Source: Stenotrophomonas maltophilia (GTDB lineage: Bacteria > Pseudomonadota > Gammaproteobacteria > Xanthomonadales > Xanthomonadaceae). Taken from it: a DNA stretch of 64,000 nucleotides. The notes beneath the pieces were generated by a model. It saw only the letters and a list, made by a program, of their open reading frames with translations. It was not told where the DNA came from and searched no databases. Below are positions 39,959 through 49,058 of this stretch, one piece after another; position 1 is the first letter of the stretch; each line of letters opens with the position of its first letter. The stretch lies in assembly GCA_009912235.1 (NCBI GenBank), contig WNDS01000001.1:620001-684000 (forward strand), given 5' to 3'. The position numbers and the translations under genes are program-made.

Positions 39959-40779
39959 CCGGCCTTCCGGTATAGGCGCTGTTCGCGCGAGCAGACTTCG
40001 AGCGCATCGTGGTGCTGGCCGAACTGCAGCGATTCCTTGCTGCCCAGGCCCAGGAAGCCCCGGTGCACCAGCGCCTCGCGGAACAGGCCCACGGCGCGGT
40101 CCTGCAGATCGCGGTTGAAGTAGATCAGCACGTTGCGGCACGACACCAGGTGCACTTCGGAAAACACGGTATCGGTGGCCAGGCTGTGGTCGGCAAACAC
40201 CACGTTGCGGCGCAGGCGGCGGTCGAACACCGCACCGTCGTAGGCGGTTGTGTAGTAATCGGACAACGAGCCGGTGCCGCCGGCGGCCAGGTAGTTGCGG
40301 CTGAACTGGACCAGGCGGTCGATGCTGTAGGCACCGCTTTCGGCGGCGGCCAGCGCGGTCGGGTTGATGTCGGTGGCGTAGACGATGCTGCGCTCCAGCA
40401 GCCCCTCTTCCTGCAGCAGGATCGCCAGCGACCACACTTCCTCGCCGGTGCTGCAGCCGGCCACCCACAGCTTCACCGAGGGGTAGGTGCGCAGCACCGG
40501 TACCACCTGCTCGCGCGGCACGCGGAAATATCTGGGGTCACGGAACATTTCCGAGACCTGCACGGTGAAGAACTGCATGGCCTGGGCGAACAGCTCCGGC
40601 TCGTGCAGCAGGCGGTGCTGCAGGTCCGAGAGCCGCTAACAGCCATAGCACTGCATCGCCTGGTGGATGCGCCGGCGCAGCGAGGACACCGCATAGCTGC
40701 GGAAATCGTAGTGGTAGCGCTGGTAGATCGCTTCGAGCAGCACCTTCAGTTCCAGGTCGAACAGCGCCTGCTCATTCAT
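39955..40779 (-). pseudogene. CheR-type methyltransferase with an in-frame TAG
   Basis: A 274-residue SAM-dependent glutamate methyltransferase if the stop is ignored. The N-terminal helical part is MNEQALFDLELKVLLEAIYQ and YDFRSYAVSSLRRRIHQAM. Then TAG at 40636-40638 interrupts MQCYGC-RLSDLQ. The catalytic part has FTVQVSEMFRDPRYF, LWVAGCSTGEEVWSLAILL (SAM motif) and VHLVSCRNVLIYF. Reading frame is unchanged across the stop. A downstream Met at 40578 could start a shortened protein lacking the N-terminal domain. Overlaps the hybrid kinase stop and cheB start. Confidence 0.85.
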
Positions 40780-43700
40780 TGCCGCGAGCACCACACCCGG
40801 CACAGGGACACCAGCTTGTCCACGTCGATGGGCTTGGCGATGTAATCGTTGGCGCCGGCCTGCAGGCAGCGCTCGCGGTCATCGGACATGGCCTTGGCGG
40901 TCAGCGCGATGATCGGCAGGTCCTGCAGGTGCCGCTGCGCGCGAATCTCGCGCATCGCGGTCAGGCCATCCTTCTCCGGCATCATGATGCCCATCAGCAC
41001 CAGGTCGACCTCGCGCTCGGCCAGGCGGTCCACTGCTTCCTGGCCGTTGCGGGCGATTTCGAGCGTGACGCCCAGCGGCTCCAGCACGCTGGACAGCGCG
41101 AAGATGTTGCGCACATCGTCTTCGGCCAGCAGCACGGTGCGGCCATCAAGCACGGTGTCGCGGCGGCGCGCTTCGCGCAGCAGGCGCTGCTGGTCGCTGG
41201 GCAGGCTGGCTTCCACGCTGTGCAGGAACAGAGTGACCTCGTCCAGCAGGCGCTCAGGTGAACGCGCGCCCTTGATGATGATGCTCTTGGAATAACGGCG
41301 CAGGCGCTGCTCGTCCTCGCGGCTGAGCGCGCGGGCGGTATAGACGATCACCGGCGGGAAGCCGACATCATCGTTGCCGGCCATGTGCTCCAGCAGCTCA
41401 AAGCCGCTGCCGTCGGGCAGGGCCAGGTCCATCACCATGCAGTCGAAGGTGGCCGAGCCCAGCTGTTCCAGCGCCGCCGCCAAGGTGCCCGCCGCGGTGA
41501 TCTGCAGCTGGTCGCGGCCCAGCAGCAGTTCCAGGTTGCGGCGCAGGTCGTTGTCGTCTTCCACGATCAGCAGGCGGCGCACATCGCGCTGGCTGGTCTG
41601 CTCCAGCTGCTCGATGGCCGAGGCCAGCCGCTCGCGCGTGGCCGGCTTGATCATGTAGCCGATGGCGCCCATTTCCAGTGCCGCCTGGCTGCGGTCCATG
41701 GCCGAGACCACGTGCACCGGAATGTGGCGCGTATCGGGGCTGCGCTTGAGGCGCTCGAGCACGCTCAGGCCGGACACGTCCGGCAGGCCGATATCCAGCA
41801 GGATGCCGTTCGGGCGCAGCTCGGCGGCCAGGCTCAGCGCCTCTTCGGCGGTGCTGGCCGCCACGCAGTCGAAATCCAGTTCATGGGCGAGCCCCACCAG
41901 CGCCTCGCCGAAGGTCGGGTCGTCCTCGACGGCCAGGATCAGCCGGCCGGCGCGCTGGCGGCGGCCACGGTCATCGGTGACCTGGCCAGCGTTCGACGGC
42001 GCGACAGCCGGTGCCGCGATGGCGTCGGCCGAGGCGGCCAGCATCGCAGCCAGCGGACCCGGTGCAGCCGCAGCCGGTGCGGCAACGGGCGCGGCATCCT
42101 GCGCCGGTTCGCCCTGCAACGGCAGTTCCAGGATGAAGCAGCTTCCACGGCCGGGCTCGCTGTCCACTTCGATGCCACCGCCCATGCGTGCGGCCAGGTC
42201 GCGCGAGATCGACAGGCCCAGGCCGGTGCCGCCATAACGGCGGCGCGTGCTGCCATCGGCCTGACGGAACGCCTCGAAGATCGGCTGCAGCTGGTCGCGG
42301 GCGATGCCGATGCCGGTGTCGCACACCTCGAAACGGATGCGCCCTGCCTTGGCCGCCCGCACGTGCAGGCTGACCTTGCCGTGTTCGGTGAACTTCACCG
42401 CGTTGGCCAGCAGGTTCTTCAGGATCTGCTGCAGGCGCTGGTTGTCGGCCACCAGCTGGGTCGGTGCCAGCCCGTCGGCCTCGATCTGCAGGGCCAGCCC
42501 CTTCTGCCGCGCCATCGGCTCGAAGGTATCGCGCAGGCGCTGCAGCACGCTGTCGACCACCACCACCTCGTCGGCCAGTTCCACATGGCCGGCCTCGATG
42601 CGCGAAAGATCGAGGATGTCGTTGATCAGTGCCAGAAGATCGTTGTTGGACGAGAGGAAGGCCTGGGCGTACTTCACCTGCTCGGCGGTCAGCGTGCCAT
42701 CCTTGTTGTCGGCCAGCAGCTTGGCCAGGATCAGCGAGCTGTTCAGCATCGTGCGCAGCTCATGAGACATGTTGGCCAGGAACTCGGACTTGTAGCGCGA
42801 GGTCGCCGCCAGTTCATTGCTGTTGCGCACCAGCTGGCCCTGCGCCACCAGCAGCGCCTTCTTCTTCGCTTCCAGCTCGTGGGTGCGCTCTTCCAGCTGC
42901 ACGTTGGTCTGTTCCAGCTCGGCCTGCTGCTGTTCCAGGTTGGTCTGCGAGTGCTGCAGGCTGCGGCTCTGCTCTTCCAGCTCTTCGTTGGCCACGCGCA
43001 GTTCTTCCTGCTGCACCTGCAGTTCTTCGCCCTGGCGCTGCGATTCTTCCAGCAGCACCACCAGCTGCGCACGCAGCATCGAGGCGCGCAGTGCCATGCC
43101 CACGGTTTCGGCGCAGCGCTCCAGCAGCTCGTCATCCAGATCCGGCTGCAGGCCAGGCTGCGCACGGCCCAGTTCCAGCACGCCCACCACGCTGCCATCG
43201 CTGGTCACCGGCGCCAGCACGCGCTCGCGCACCGCTACCCGGCCCAGGCTGGACTGCAGCTCCAGCACTGCTGCGTCATCGCCACGCAAGTTGCGCTCAC
43301 GCTGCTCGCGCACCACCGTACCCAGCTGGCCTTCCTGCACGCCCAGCGAGGCCGGCAGCCCGGTCGGCACGGCCACGCCACCGGTCAGCTGCAGGCGGCC
43401 GTTCTCCAGCCGGTACAGCACGCCGACGTCGGCCTGAAGCTGCGCCGCCAGCGCCGTGGTGGCCGCTTCGGCAATCTGTTCCGGGCCCAGGTCGCCGCGC
43501 AGGCTCATCGCCACCGCGTTCTCCGCCTCCTGCAGCCACAGCGCCCGCATGGCCTCGCGGCGTGCGGAAATGGCGCGCGAGACGATCAGCGCGATCATCA
43601 TGAACGCGATGCCGCCGATGGTGCGGTTGACGAAGGAGAACGAGGAATTGTTGCTGGCCGGGGCTACGTTGTAGCCGGCCACCAGCAGCACACAGGCCAG

Positions 43701-43883
43701 CGCCCCCACCAGGAACGGCACGTTGGCGTTGCGCTGGAAAACGGTGACACCCACCGCCAGGAAGTACGCCAGCCAGACCGCATACCCCAGCGGCACCACC
43801 AGTTCCAATGCAGCCGTCACCACCAGCAACGTGGCCGAAACCGTCCAGATCGCGCGGTCACGCGACGTCGCACCAGGGCGCAT
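40776..43883 (-). CDS. Large hybrid sensor histidine kinase with three receiver domains
   Basis: A 1,035-residue inner-membrane kinase. Three or four N-terminal hydrophobic helices (to about residue 110) are followed by a GAF-like domain (about 130-290), a long Gln/Glu-rich coiled coil (290-360), HisKA with SHELRTMLNSSLILAKLL (His near 374), HATPase with ILKNLLANAVKFTEHG and YGGTGLGLSISRDLAARMGG, then three receivers. Two oddities: the H-box Pro is Met379, and in the last receiver the phosphoacceptor site reads VDLVLMGIMMPEKDG, so Gly965 replaces Asp (codon 40989-40991). The first two receivers keep Asp (LLDIGLPD, VMDLALPD). Operon with cheR, cheB and the REC-kinase. Confidence 0.9.
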   Translation of the reverse strand: MRPGATSRDRAIWTVSATLLVVTAALELVVPLGYAVWLAYFLAVGVTVFQRNANVPFLVGALACVLLVAGYNVAPASNNSSFSFVNRTIGGIAFMMIALIVSRAISARREAMRALWLQEAENAVAMSLRGDLGPEQIAEAATTALAAQLQADVGVLYRLENGRLQLTGGVAVPTGLPASLGVQEGQLGTVVREQRERNLRGDDAAVLELQSSLGRVAVRERVLAPVTSDGSVVGVLELGRAQPGLQPDLDDELLERCAETVGMALRASMLRAQLVVLLEESQRQGEELQVQQEELRVANEELEEQSRSLQHSQTNLEQQQAELEQTNVQLEERTHELEAKKKALLVAQGQLVRNSNELAATSRYKSEFLANMSHELRTMLNSSLILAKLLADNKDGTLTAEQVKYAQAFLSSNNDLLALINDILDLSRIEAGHVELADEVVVVDSVLQRLRDTFEPMARQKGLALQIEADGLAPTQLVADNQRLQQILKNLLANAVKFTEHGKVSLHVRAAKAGRIRFEVCDTGIGIARDQLQPIFEAFRQADGSTRRRYGGTGLGLSISRDLAARMGGGIEVDSEPGRGSCFILELPLQGEPAQDAAPVAAPAAAAPGPLAAMLAASADAIAAPAVAPSNAGQVTDDRGRRQRAGRLILAVEDDPTFGEALVGLAHELDFDCVAASTAEEALSLAAELRPNGILLDIGLPDVSGLSVLERLKRSPDTRHIPVHVVSAMDRSQAALEMGAIGYMIKPATRERLASAIEQLEQTSQRDVRRLLIVEDDNDLRRNLELLLGRDQLQITAAGTLAAALEQLGSATFDCMVMDLALPDGSGFELLEHMAGNDDVGFPPVIVYTARALSREDEQRLRRYSKSIIIKGARSPERLLDEVTLFLHSVEASLPSDQQRLLREARRRDTVLDGRTVLLAEDDVRNIFALSSVLEPLGVTLEIARNGQEAVDRLAEREVDLVLMGIMMPEKDGLTAMREIRAQRHLQDLPIIALTAKAMSDDRERCLQAGANDYIAKPIDVDKLVSLCRVWCSRQ

Positions 43884-44036
43884 AAGCAGGTGTCTTCGAG
43901 GGGCAAAAGGAGGGTGATGGTAACCCGTGTCGCATTCAGCCGCATGCGCCCTTTGGCACGCGCCCTCACCTACACAAGGCCTTCACGCTGGGCTACCTAG
44001 GGTCACCACCCTCATCGGGGCAATTCTTTATTTCTC

Positions 44037-45194
44037 GTGGTCGTTGCCGTTTCCACCGCGTCCGCTCTGACGGACCCCTCCCGCCAGCTCCGGCTGCTGA
44101 TCGACAGCGTCCGTGACCACGCGCTGTACCTGCTCGATCCCGACGGCATCGTCTGCAGCTGGAATCCGGGCGCCGAGCGCATCAAGGGTTACCGGGCCGA
44201 GGAAGTGATCGGCACCCATTTCGGGCGCTTCTACCTGGCCGCCGAGTGCGACGCCGGTGAGCCCGAGCGCCTGCTGCGGCTGGCTGAACGCGATGGCCGC
44301 CATGCCGGTGAAGGCTGGCGCCTGCGCCGCGATGGCGCCCCGTTCCGTGCCAGCGTGGTGATCGAGCCGGTCATCGAACAGGGCCGGCTGCTGGGCTTCG
44401 TCAAGATCACCCGTGACATCACCGAGAGCTGGCAGGCCCAGCGGCTGCTGCGCGATGCCCAGCGCGCCCTGCGCCAGACCCAGCAGTTCTAGACCGTCGG
44501 GCGCCTGAGCCGCGGCCTCTCGCATGAATTCAACAATCTGCTGACCACCATCGGCAACGCGCTGGACCTGCTCTCGCTGCGCACCGGCGACGACGCCCGT
44601 GCCGCCGCGCTGATCGCCAGCGCCCAGGCTGCCAGCGACCGCGGCGCCCTGCTGACCCGCCAGCTGCTGGCCTTCAGCGCCGGCCAGACCCTGGTGCGCG
44701 ACACCGTGGATGTCAACGAACTGCTGCGCGAGCGCATGCCCGCGCTGCAGGCCGCCTGCCCGCCGGGCGTGCATCTGCAGCTGGCCATGACGCCCGGCCT
44801 GCCGACGGTAGCCGTCGATGGCGCGCAGCTGGACGTGGCGCTGTCCAACCTGGTCGCCAACGCGGTCGAGGCCATGCCCGACGGCGGCCGCATCCTGGTG
44901 GCCAGTGCGCTGGAGCAGCGGCTGGACCCGGATGCAGACCTGAGCGCGCAGCGCGATTACGTGGCCATCAGTGTCTGCGACGAAGGCCGCGGCATAGCCC
45001 CGGATATCGCCGAGCGCGCCACCGAGCCTTTCTTCACCACCAAGGACATCGGCAAGGGCAGCGGTCTGGGCCTGAGCCAGGTGTTCGGTTTCACCACCCA
45101 ATGCGGCGGTTTCGTCGATGTGTCCACCACGCCCGGTGTCGGCACCACGGTCAGCCTGCTGCTTCCTGCCATGAAGGACCCTGCTGATGACTGA
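44037..45194 (+). pseudogene. PAS-domain sensor histidine kinase with an in-frame TAG
   Basis: A 385-residue cytoplasmic kinase if the stop is ignored. The PAS domain (about residues 15-140) contains LLDPDGIVCSWNPGAERIKG and FYLAAECDAGEPERLL. The phosphoacceptor region is TVGRLSRGLSHEFNNLLTTI, and the HATPase has LVANAVEAMPDGGRI and IGKGSGLGLSQVFGF. A TAG at 44490-44492 stands after RQTQQF, where Gln or Glu is expected just before TVGRL; frame is unchanged. A single C-to-T change in CAG would explain it. The GTG start at 44037 has no strong ribosome-binding site. It overlaps the response regulator gene by 8 bp. Confidence 0.85.
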
Positions 45195-45546
45195 CGATCC
45201 TATCCGCGTACTGATGGTGGAGGACCAGAGCGATCTGCGCGAGATGATCGGCCTGGCCCTGCAGGATTTCGGCATCGACGTGGAAACCACCGCCGACGGC
45301 CACGGCGCCGTGGCGCTGCTGCAGGGGGCCTCCCGCTTCGACGTGGTGTTCAGTGATATCAGCATGTCCAATGGCATGTCGGGCATTGAACTGAGCAAGC
45401 ACGTGGCCCGCGACCAGCCGCAGGCGCGGATGATCCTGTCATCCGGCTATGCGCGCTCGCAGCTGCCGCCGCTGCCGGACAACGTGGAATTCCTGCCCAA
45501 ACCCTACCGGCTGCGCCAGCTGGTGGAGCTGCTGACGCAGAGCTGA
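45187..45546 (+). CDS. Single-domain response regulator
   Basis: A 119-residue receiver: VLMVEDQSDLREMIGLAL with the acidic pair, phosphoacceptor in DVVFSDISMSNGMSGIEL (Asp near residue 57), SSGYARS with the Ser/Thr switch, and FLPKPYRLRQL with the Lys. No output domain, so it would act by protein contact or phosphotransfer, as CheY does. It pairs with the PAS kinase, whose last codons it overlaps. Confidence 0.92.
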   Translation: MTDDPIRVLMVEDQSDLREMIGLALQDFGIDVETTADGHGAVALLQGASRFDVVFSDISMSNGMSGIELSKHVARDQPQARMILSSGYARSQLPPLPDNVEFLPKPYRLRQLVELLTQS

Positions 45547-45598
45547 GCCCTGCCCGCCCCGCGCCGCCGGATGGCGCCAGCGGGGCAACCACGGCGGG

Positions 45599-45709
45599 TC
45601 ACCAGTAGCCGAAGACCATGATCAGTACGCCCACCAGGGCTACGGCCAGCGCGACCAGCAGCCAGTGGCGCTGGTTGCGCGAAGGTTTCGGTTTTCCGGG
45701 GGTATTCAT
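45599..45709 (-). CDS. 36-residue single-helix membrane protein
   Basis: A small reading frame from ATG 45707-45709 to TGA 45599. The N-terminus is basic (MNTPGKPKPSRNQRHW), followed by one hydrophobic helix (LLVALAVALVGVLIMVFGYW), giving a predicted type II single-pass protein. An AAAGGA lies about 11 bases upstream. Codon use is GC-rich like the neighbours. Function unknown. Confidence 0.55.
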   Translation of the reverse strand: MNTPGKPKPSRNQRHWLLVALAVALVGVLIMVFGYW

Positions 45710-45853
45710 GCGCAGGCAGGTCCTTTCAGGGGCAGGTGTGTCAGCGGCACGCTGGCATCAGCGTTGCCTCACTCTGCCGCGCGCAGGCTGACAGCCGGGT
45801 GCGGGGCGTGTGGAGCCCGTGTAGAGCCCGCCTGGCACCACGCGATCACGCTG

Positions 45854-46036
45854 CTAGGTGCCGTCGTCAACCCGCAACCGCGACACGCGCCAGCCGCCGT
45901 GGGAGCCGAAGCGACCGGTGTCGCCGGTCAGGCTGTAGCGCAGGGCGAGCCGCCCCGCACGCAGGGGGCCCACGTGCCAGCCCCGCACCTTCCTGTATGC
46001 ATAGCGGAAACGTCCTTCGCTCACGGCTTCATCCAT
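45854..46036 (-). CDS. Possible small CDS or gene remnant
   Basis: A 60-residue frame from ATG 46036: MDEAVSEGRFRYAYRKVRG then HVGPLRAGRLALRYSL to a TAG. Third positions are GC-rich, as in real genes here, but no ribosome-binding site or family is apparent. The frame is open another 25 codons upstream. I cannot name it. A CRP-like site lies just upstream. The rest of 45710-46960 shows no gene I can support; low-quality frames there lack codon bias or a start signal. Confidence 0.3.
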   Translation of the reverse strand: MDEAVSEGRFRYAYRKVRGWHVGPLRAGRLALRYSLTGDTGRFGSHGGWRVSRLRVDDGT

Positions 46037-46039
46037 AAA

Positions 46040-46055
46040 TGTGACGCATATCACG
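46040..46055. promoter_or_regulatory. CRP/Clp-like binding site
   Basis: TGTGACGCATATCACG, matching the TGTGA-N6-TCACA consensus in nine of ten positions. In Xanthomonadaceae the Crp homologue Clp uses the same site. It lies 4 bp upstream of the minus-strand frame at 46036, too close to activate it, but could repress it or serve a transcript to the right. Confidence 0.45.
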
Positions 46056-46960
46056 TTATTGGCACGATAGCGCATTTTGATGACAGGCGGGACATGCCCG
46101 GGCGGAGGCACCGCCCGCCGGACTTGGGTTGCACATGCCGCCGGCCATCAGGCCCTGCAGCACCACTGCTCACAGGAACACGTGGCCGCGTATGCCGCCG
46201 TTGTTCACGTTCTGCGCACCTTCACGGGTAACGCTGTGGGTATCGAGGTACCTCAGACGGTGCAGGAACTCCGCGGGCACCCATGTAGTGCTGCAGTACA
46301 AGGCATCTGGGCCGTGGAAAGATGCCTAGGGCGCGATTGGATCTGGGAGCGGCATGCTATCTCTCGCAGTTTCCGTTGTTCGAGTTGAACACGCCCCACG
46401 CACGACGCTTGTTTCAGCACGGGCAGGTGCGAAGGCTGTTTTCGAATTCAGCAGAGGAAGAAAAACCAAGCACACCCTCCAGCTGGTGACCGCCATTATC
46501 CTATTGGCAAAGAAAATACACCCAGGTCCTGTCATGGCCCGAGCGGTGACGGTAAACGCGGTACAGCCCCCTCAATGTGACACCAACCGGCAGGGCCATA
46601 ATGGCCGCCACCGCCTCCGATGACTGTAAAGCTTGCGCCGCAATCAAAGCGTGGACATGCGCCGGGCCGACTGCAATGCCGAGCGATCTTGCCACGCATA
46701 TGGAAACACCCGATACAAATCCTTTCATTGCCACCGCTGTTTCCAGCGGATCCGTTTCCGCACCGGCAGACCAACAAACCCTGCGCTCGCAACCCGGGAC
46801 ACGGACCGAAGAATAAGTGCACAGAGATATTGCATCCCTCCACGACCAGCAGTCCATTCATGGATTTTCATGCCCGCACTGTCGTAAGGATTATCCCTAC
46901 TGCTTGCAAGGATTTTCCATGCAACCATTACGTGCATCCAGACCCATACAAGGAAATAAA

Positions 46961-47233
46961 ATGAGCAGGGACACACGCAAGGCGCTCGCCTCCAGCGCTG
47001 CTGGCGGTGCTGCTGGCGTCGTTGGATCAGTCGGTACTGTCTCGGCTGCCGGTGTGGTAAGCGGGCTGGACGCCACCGGCATCACCTCCGGGCTGGCAGC
47101 CGTGGGCAGCGCCTTCGGCGGCGGCATGCTGGCCGGGCTGGCCGTGGTCGCTGCGGCACCCGTGGCAGCTGCAGGCGCAGGCTATGGAATCTTCCGTGCT
47201 GTGAAGCGAATCAAGAAGGGGCACTTGGGCTGA
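46961..47233 (+). CDS. Small Gly/Ala-rich hydrophobic protein
   Basis: A 90-residue protein. After MSRDTRKALASSAAGGAAGV the sequence is a run of small residues with GxxxG-like spacing (VVGSVGTVSAAGVVSG, GGGMLAGLAVVAAAP), then a basic tail RAVKRIKKGHLG. Two hydrophobic segments with a basic end suggest a membrane-inserting hairpin, as in pore-type peptides or small phage/bacteriocin proteins; none of these can be claimed. AAGGA precedes the ATG at good distance, which decided the start over an upstream in-frame ATG at 46817. It lies 67 bp outside the left border of the island. Confidence 0.6.
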   Translation: MSRDTRKALASSAAGGAAGVVGSVGTVSAAGVVSGLDATGITSGLAAVGSAFGGGMLAGLAVVAAAPVAAAGAGYGIFRAVKRIKKGHLG

Positions 47234-47299
47234 TCGCCCACAAAGCAAGGCGCCCTGCTGTGGACCAGACCTATCAGCCAGACCACGGCTCTGGGCATC

Positions 47300-47350
47300 T
47301 GGTGACCCCGGCCCGATTCGAACGGGCGACCTTCCCCTTAGGAGGGGGAC
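47300..47350 (-). repeat. attL-like duplication of the 3' end of tRNA-Arg(CCT)
   Basis: A 51-bp perfect copy of 51840-51890, covering the CCA end, T arm, variable loop and anticodon arm of the tRNA. Sequence diverges right after it. This is the mark of site-specific integration into a tRNA gene. Confidence 0.9.
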
Positions 47351-47440
47351 AACCAGACCGTTCGCAGCAGTAGCTTCGGCATAGACTGTGCCAACGCGAT
47401 GCCAATTTTTCCCAGGATTACGCGAGAACGGGTGTCAGTT

Positions 47441-48103
47441 TTACCAGGCAGAGGGTTGGTATGGCTTTAGGGACAAGCTCAAGCAACGTTCAAACTCTTT
47501 GTAAGTAAGTGACAGGGAAAACACCTCTTGCGCGCCCGCGCTAAGCGCAGGATCGGCAAACTCAAGCCGCTTGCCAAGCACATCCGCCACCGCTGATGTA
47601 ACGCTAAGTCCCGCATTGAAAAGCTCCGAGCCGATGAACGCCCTGTTCATCTTCAGTGCGTCACCGGCAGCCTCCAGCATCTGATGAACTCTTGCGTGGC
47701 GAATGTCGAACTCTGCCGCTGCGCCCGAAAAATTAGTGAGCGCATAGCCCCTTACAGTTGTCGGCAGACCAGCAACCGCCGCGTGGACAGCGAAGATTGA
47801 TTCAAACCGGCGCTCTGCTAGCCTCAGTGCAAGTGAAGTTTTAATTTGCTGATCGGCTCTGAGTCGCTCGGACTCAACAATCAAGCTGACTCGGTGACTT
47901 TCCGCATCCCTAGATAGTTCGGAGGAGTAGCGCGCGTGATCCCGGGCAAGTTGAGCCTTCTCCCCCTCAAACCTCATATGCATAGACTCAAGAAGAGAAT
48001 GTTTGATTTTCTCGCGGAAGAGAAACGCCAAGAAGCCGACCACCGCGCCAATCCCACCGATGGCTTGAAGGACCACCCATGCCAAATACAGAAACTCCTG
48101 CAT
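47441..48103 (-). CDS. Hypothetical membrane protein with coiled coil (island)
   Basis: A 220-residue protein. One hydrophobic helix near the N-terminus (LYLAWVVLQAIGGIGAVVGF) is followed by a charged, heptad-like stretch (residues 40-95, e.g. RFEGEKAQLARDHARYSSEL) and a C-terminal helical domain with IFAVHAAVAGLPTTVRGYAL. The C-terminal part would face the cytoplasm. No family recognised. AGGGG lies about 8 bases before the ATG. Position in the island suggests an accessory or defence-type role, but nothing in the sequence proves it. Confidence 0.65.
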   Translation of the reverse strand: MQEFLYLAWVVLQAIGGIGAVVGFLAFLFREKIKHSLLESMHMRFEGEKAQLARDHARYSSELSRDAESHRVSLIVESERLRADQQIKTSLALRLAERRFESIFAVHAAVAGLPTTVRGYALTNFSGAAAEFDIRHARVHQMLEAAGDALKMNRAFIGSELFNAGLSVTSAVADVLGKRLEFADPALSAGAQEVFSLSLTYKEFERCLSLSLKPYQPSAW

Positions 48104-48288
48104 CCAGCCGCCCCTGTGGACTCCGATCGATCCCGATCCGATTTTAGCTTAGCTAGATGTTCTGAGCAGCGGCTTAGAAGCCTGCCTAACTTTGCAGCAA
48201 GTTCAAGGGCTTAGATTGATTTCGATTCTGGAGCTGGATGCGTCAAAGCCCTGAGTAGCAAGGGGCGGCGCCCTAGTTTTCTGGAGGC

Positions 48289-48606
48289 TCAACGCTCTCT
48301 GCCTGACCGCGCCGGAGCAACTTCGCGTATGGCGCTGTGCACCCAGGCCTTCATGGGGTCCTTCGCCCGGGGCTTGTGCAGTGAGGTCTGCAGGAACCGG
48401 ATCGTGGTCGCTTCGCTGAGGCGCGCGGCCCGCTGGCTTTCCAGCACAAGCCTTTCGTGGTGCCTACATGCCCAGGCCTCGATGCCGGCCCGGCCCGCCT
48501 GATAGCTGCTGCAGGGCCGGACCTTCCATGGCCGTTCCAACGCGTCAGTGGCAGAACCGACAGCCAAGCGCCACGCCGCAGCAACGAATCGGATCAGCAC
48601 GCTCAT
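48289..48606 (-). CDS. Hypothetical phage protein
   Basis: A 105-residue basic protein, MSVLIRFVAAAWRLAVGSAT at the start and IRFLQTSLHKPRAKDPMKAW near the end. It follows the holin-like gene with a 4-bp overlap, so it belongs to the lysis cassette. It could be a spanin-like or regulatory member; no clear motif is present. Confidence 0.5.
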   Translation of the reverse strand: MSVLIRFVAAAWRLAVGSATDALERPWKVRPCSSYQAGRAGIEAWACRHHERLVLESQRAARLSEATTIRFLQTSLHKPRAKDPMKAWVHSAIREVAPARSGRER

Positions 48607-49058
48607 GCCTTGTCGCCTCCGATGGTGCCGGTGGCTTTCTCGACCAGGCGCACGTAGCTCGGGAGCATCCGACCGATGAGAACACCCGACAGCCCAGCCA
48701 GCGGCAATTGCGGCACGCCGGCCAGCGTCGGCCAGATGGACGCAGCAACAGCGATCAGCCACGCTGCGACGATGGCATATGCGACCACAGCCACACCCAG
48801 CGCCAGCCAGCGCGCGGCCGTCTGCAGCCAACGGTGCCCGCGCATGCGGCCGGCATCCGCCGCCATGCGCTCTGCATCCTTCTCCGGCAGTAGCAGCACG
48901 CCTATCAGCGCTCCCGCCATGGCTACCAGCAGTACCGACTGGGGAACGCCTAAAATGATCCGCTCTGCTGCGCGCATTGCATCGGCTGTGGAGGGCGCCA
49001 CGACGGCAGCAGTGGACGTGCCAACGATGGTTTTGAAGGTGCTCACTGGCTCAGTCAC
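48603..49058 (-). CDS. Holin-like membrane protein
   Basis: A 151-residue protein with about three hydrophobic segments (VLLVAMAGALIGVLLLP, ALGVAVVAYAIVAAWLIAVA and LPLAGLSGVLIGRML). Its place right after the endolysin gene, with an ATGA overlap, is typical of phage holins. The assignment rests on topology and position. Confidence 0.6.
   Translation of the reverse strand: MTEPVSTFKTIVGTSTAAVVAPSTADAMRAAERIILGVPQSVLLVAMAGALIGVLLLPEKDAERMAADAGRMRGHRWLQTAARWLALGVAVVAYAIVAAWLIAVAASIWPTLAGVPQLPLAGLSGVLIGRMLPSYVRLVEKATGTIGGDKA

Noticed and set aside
46354..46623. An 89-codon frame on the plus strand
   Set aside because: No ribosome-binding site, no GC3 bias like true genes here, and no recognisable motif.
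47300..47350. A second tRNA-Arg gene
   Set aside because: Only the 3' two-thirds is present; the acceptor 5' strand and D arm are absent. It is the att duplication.
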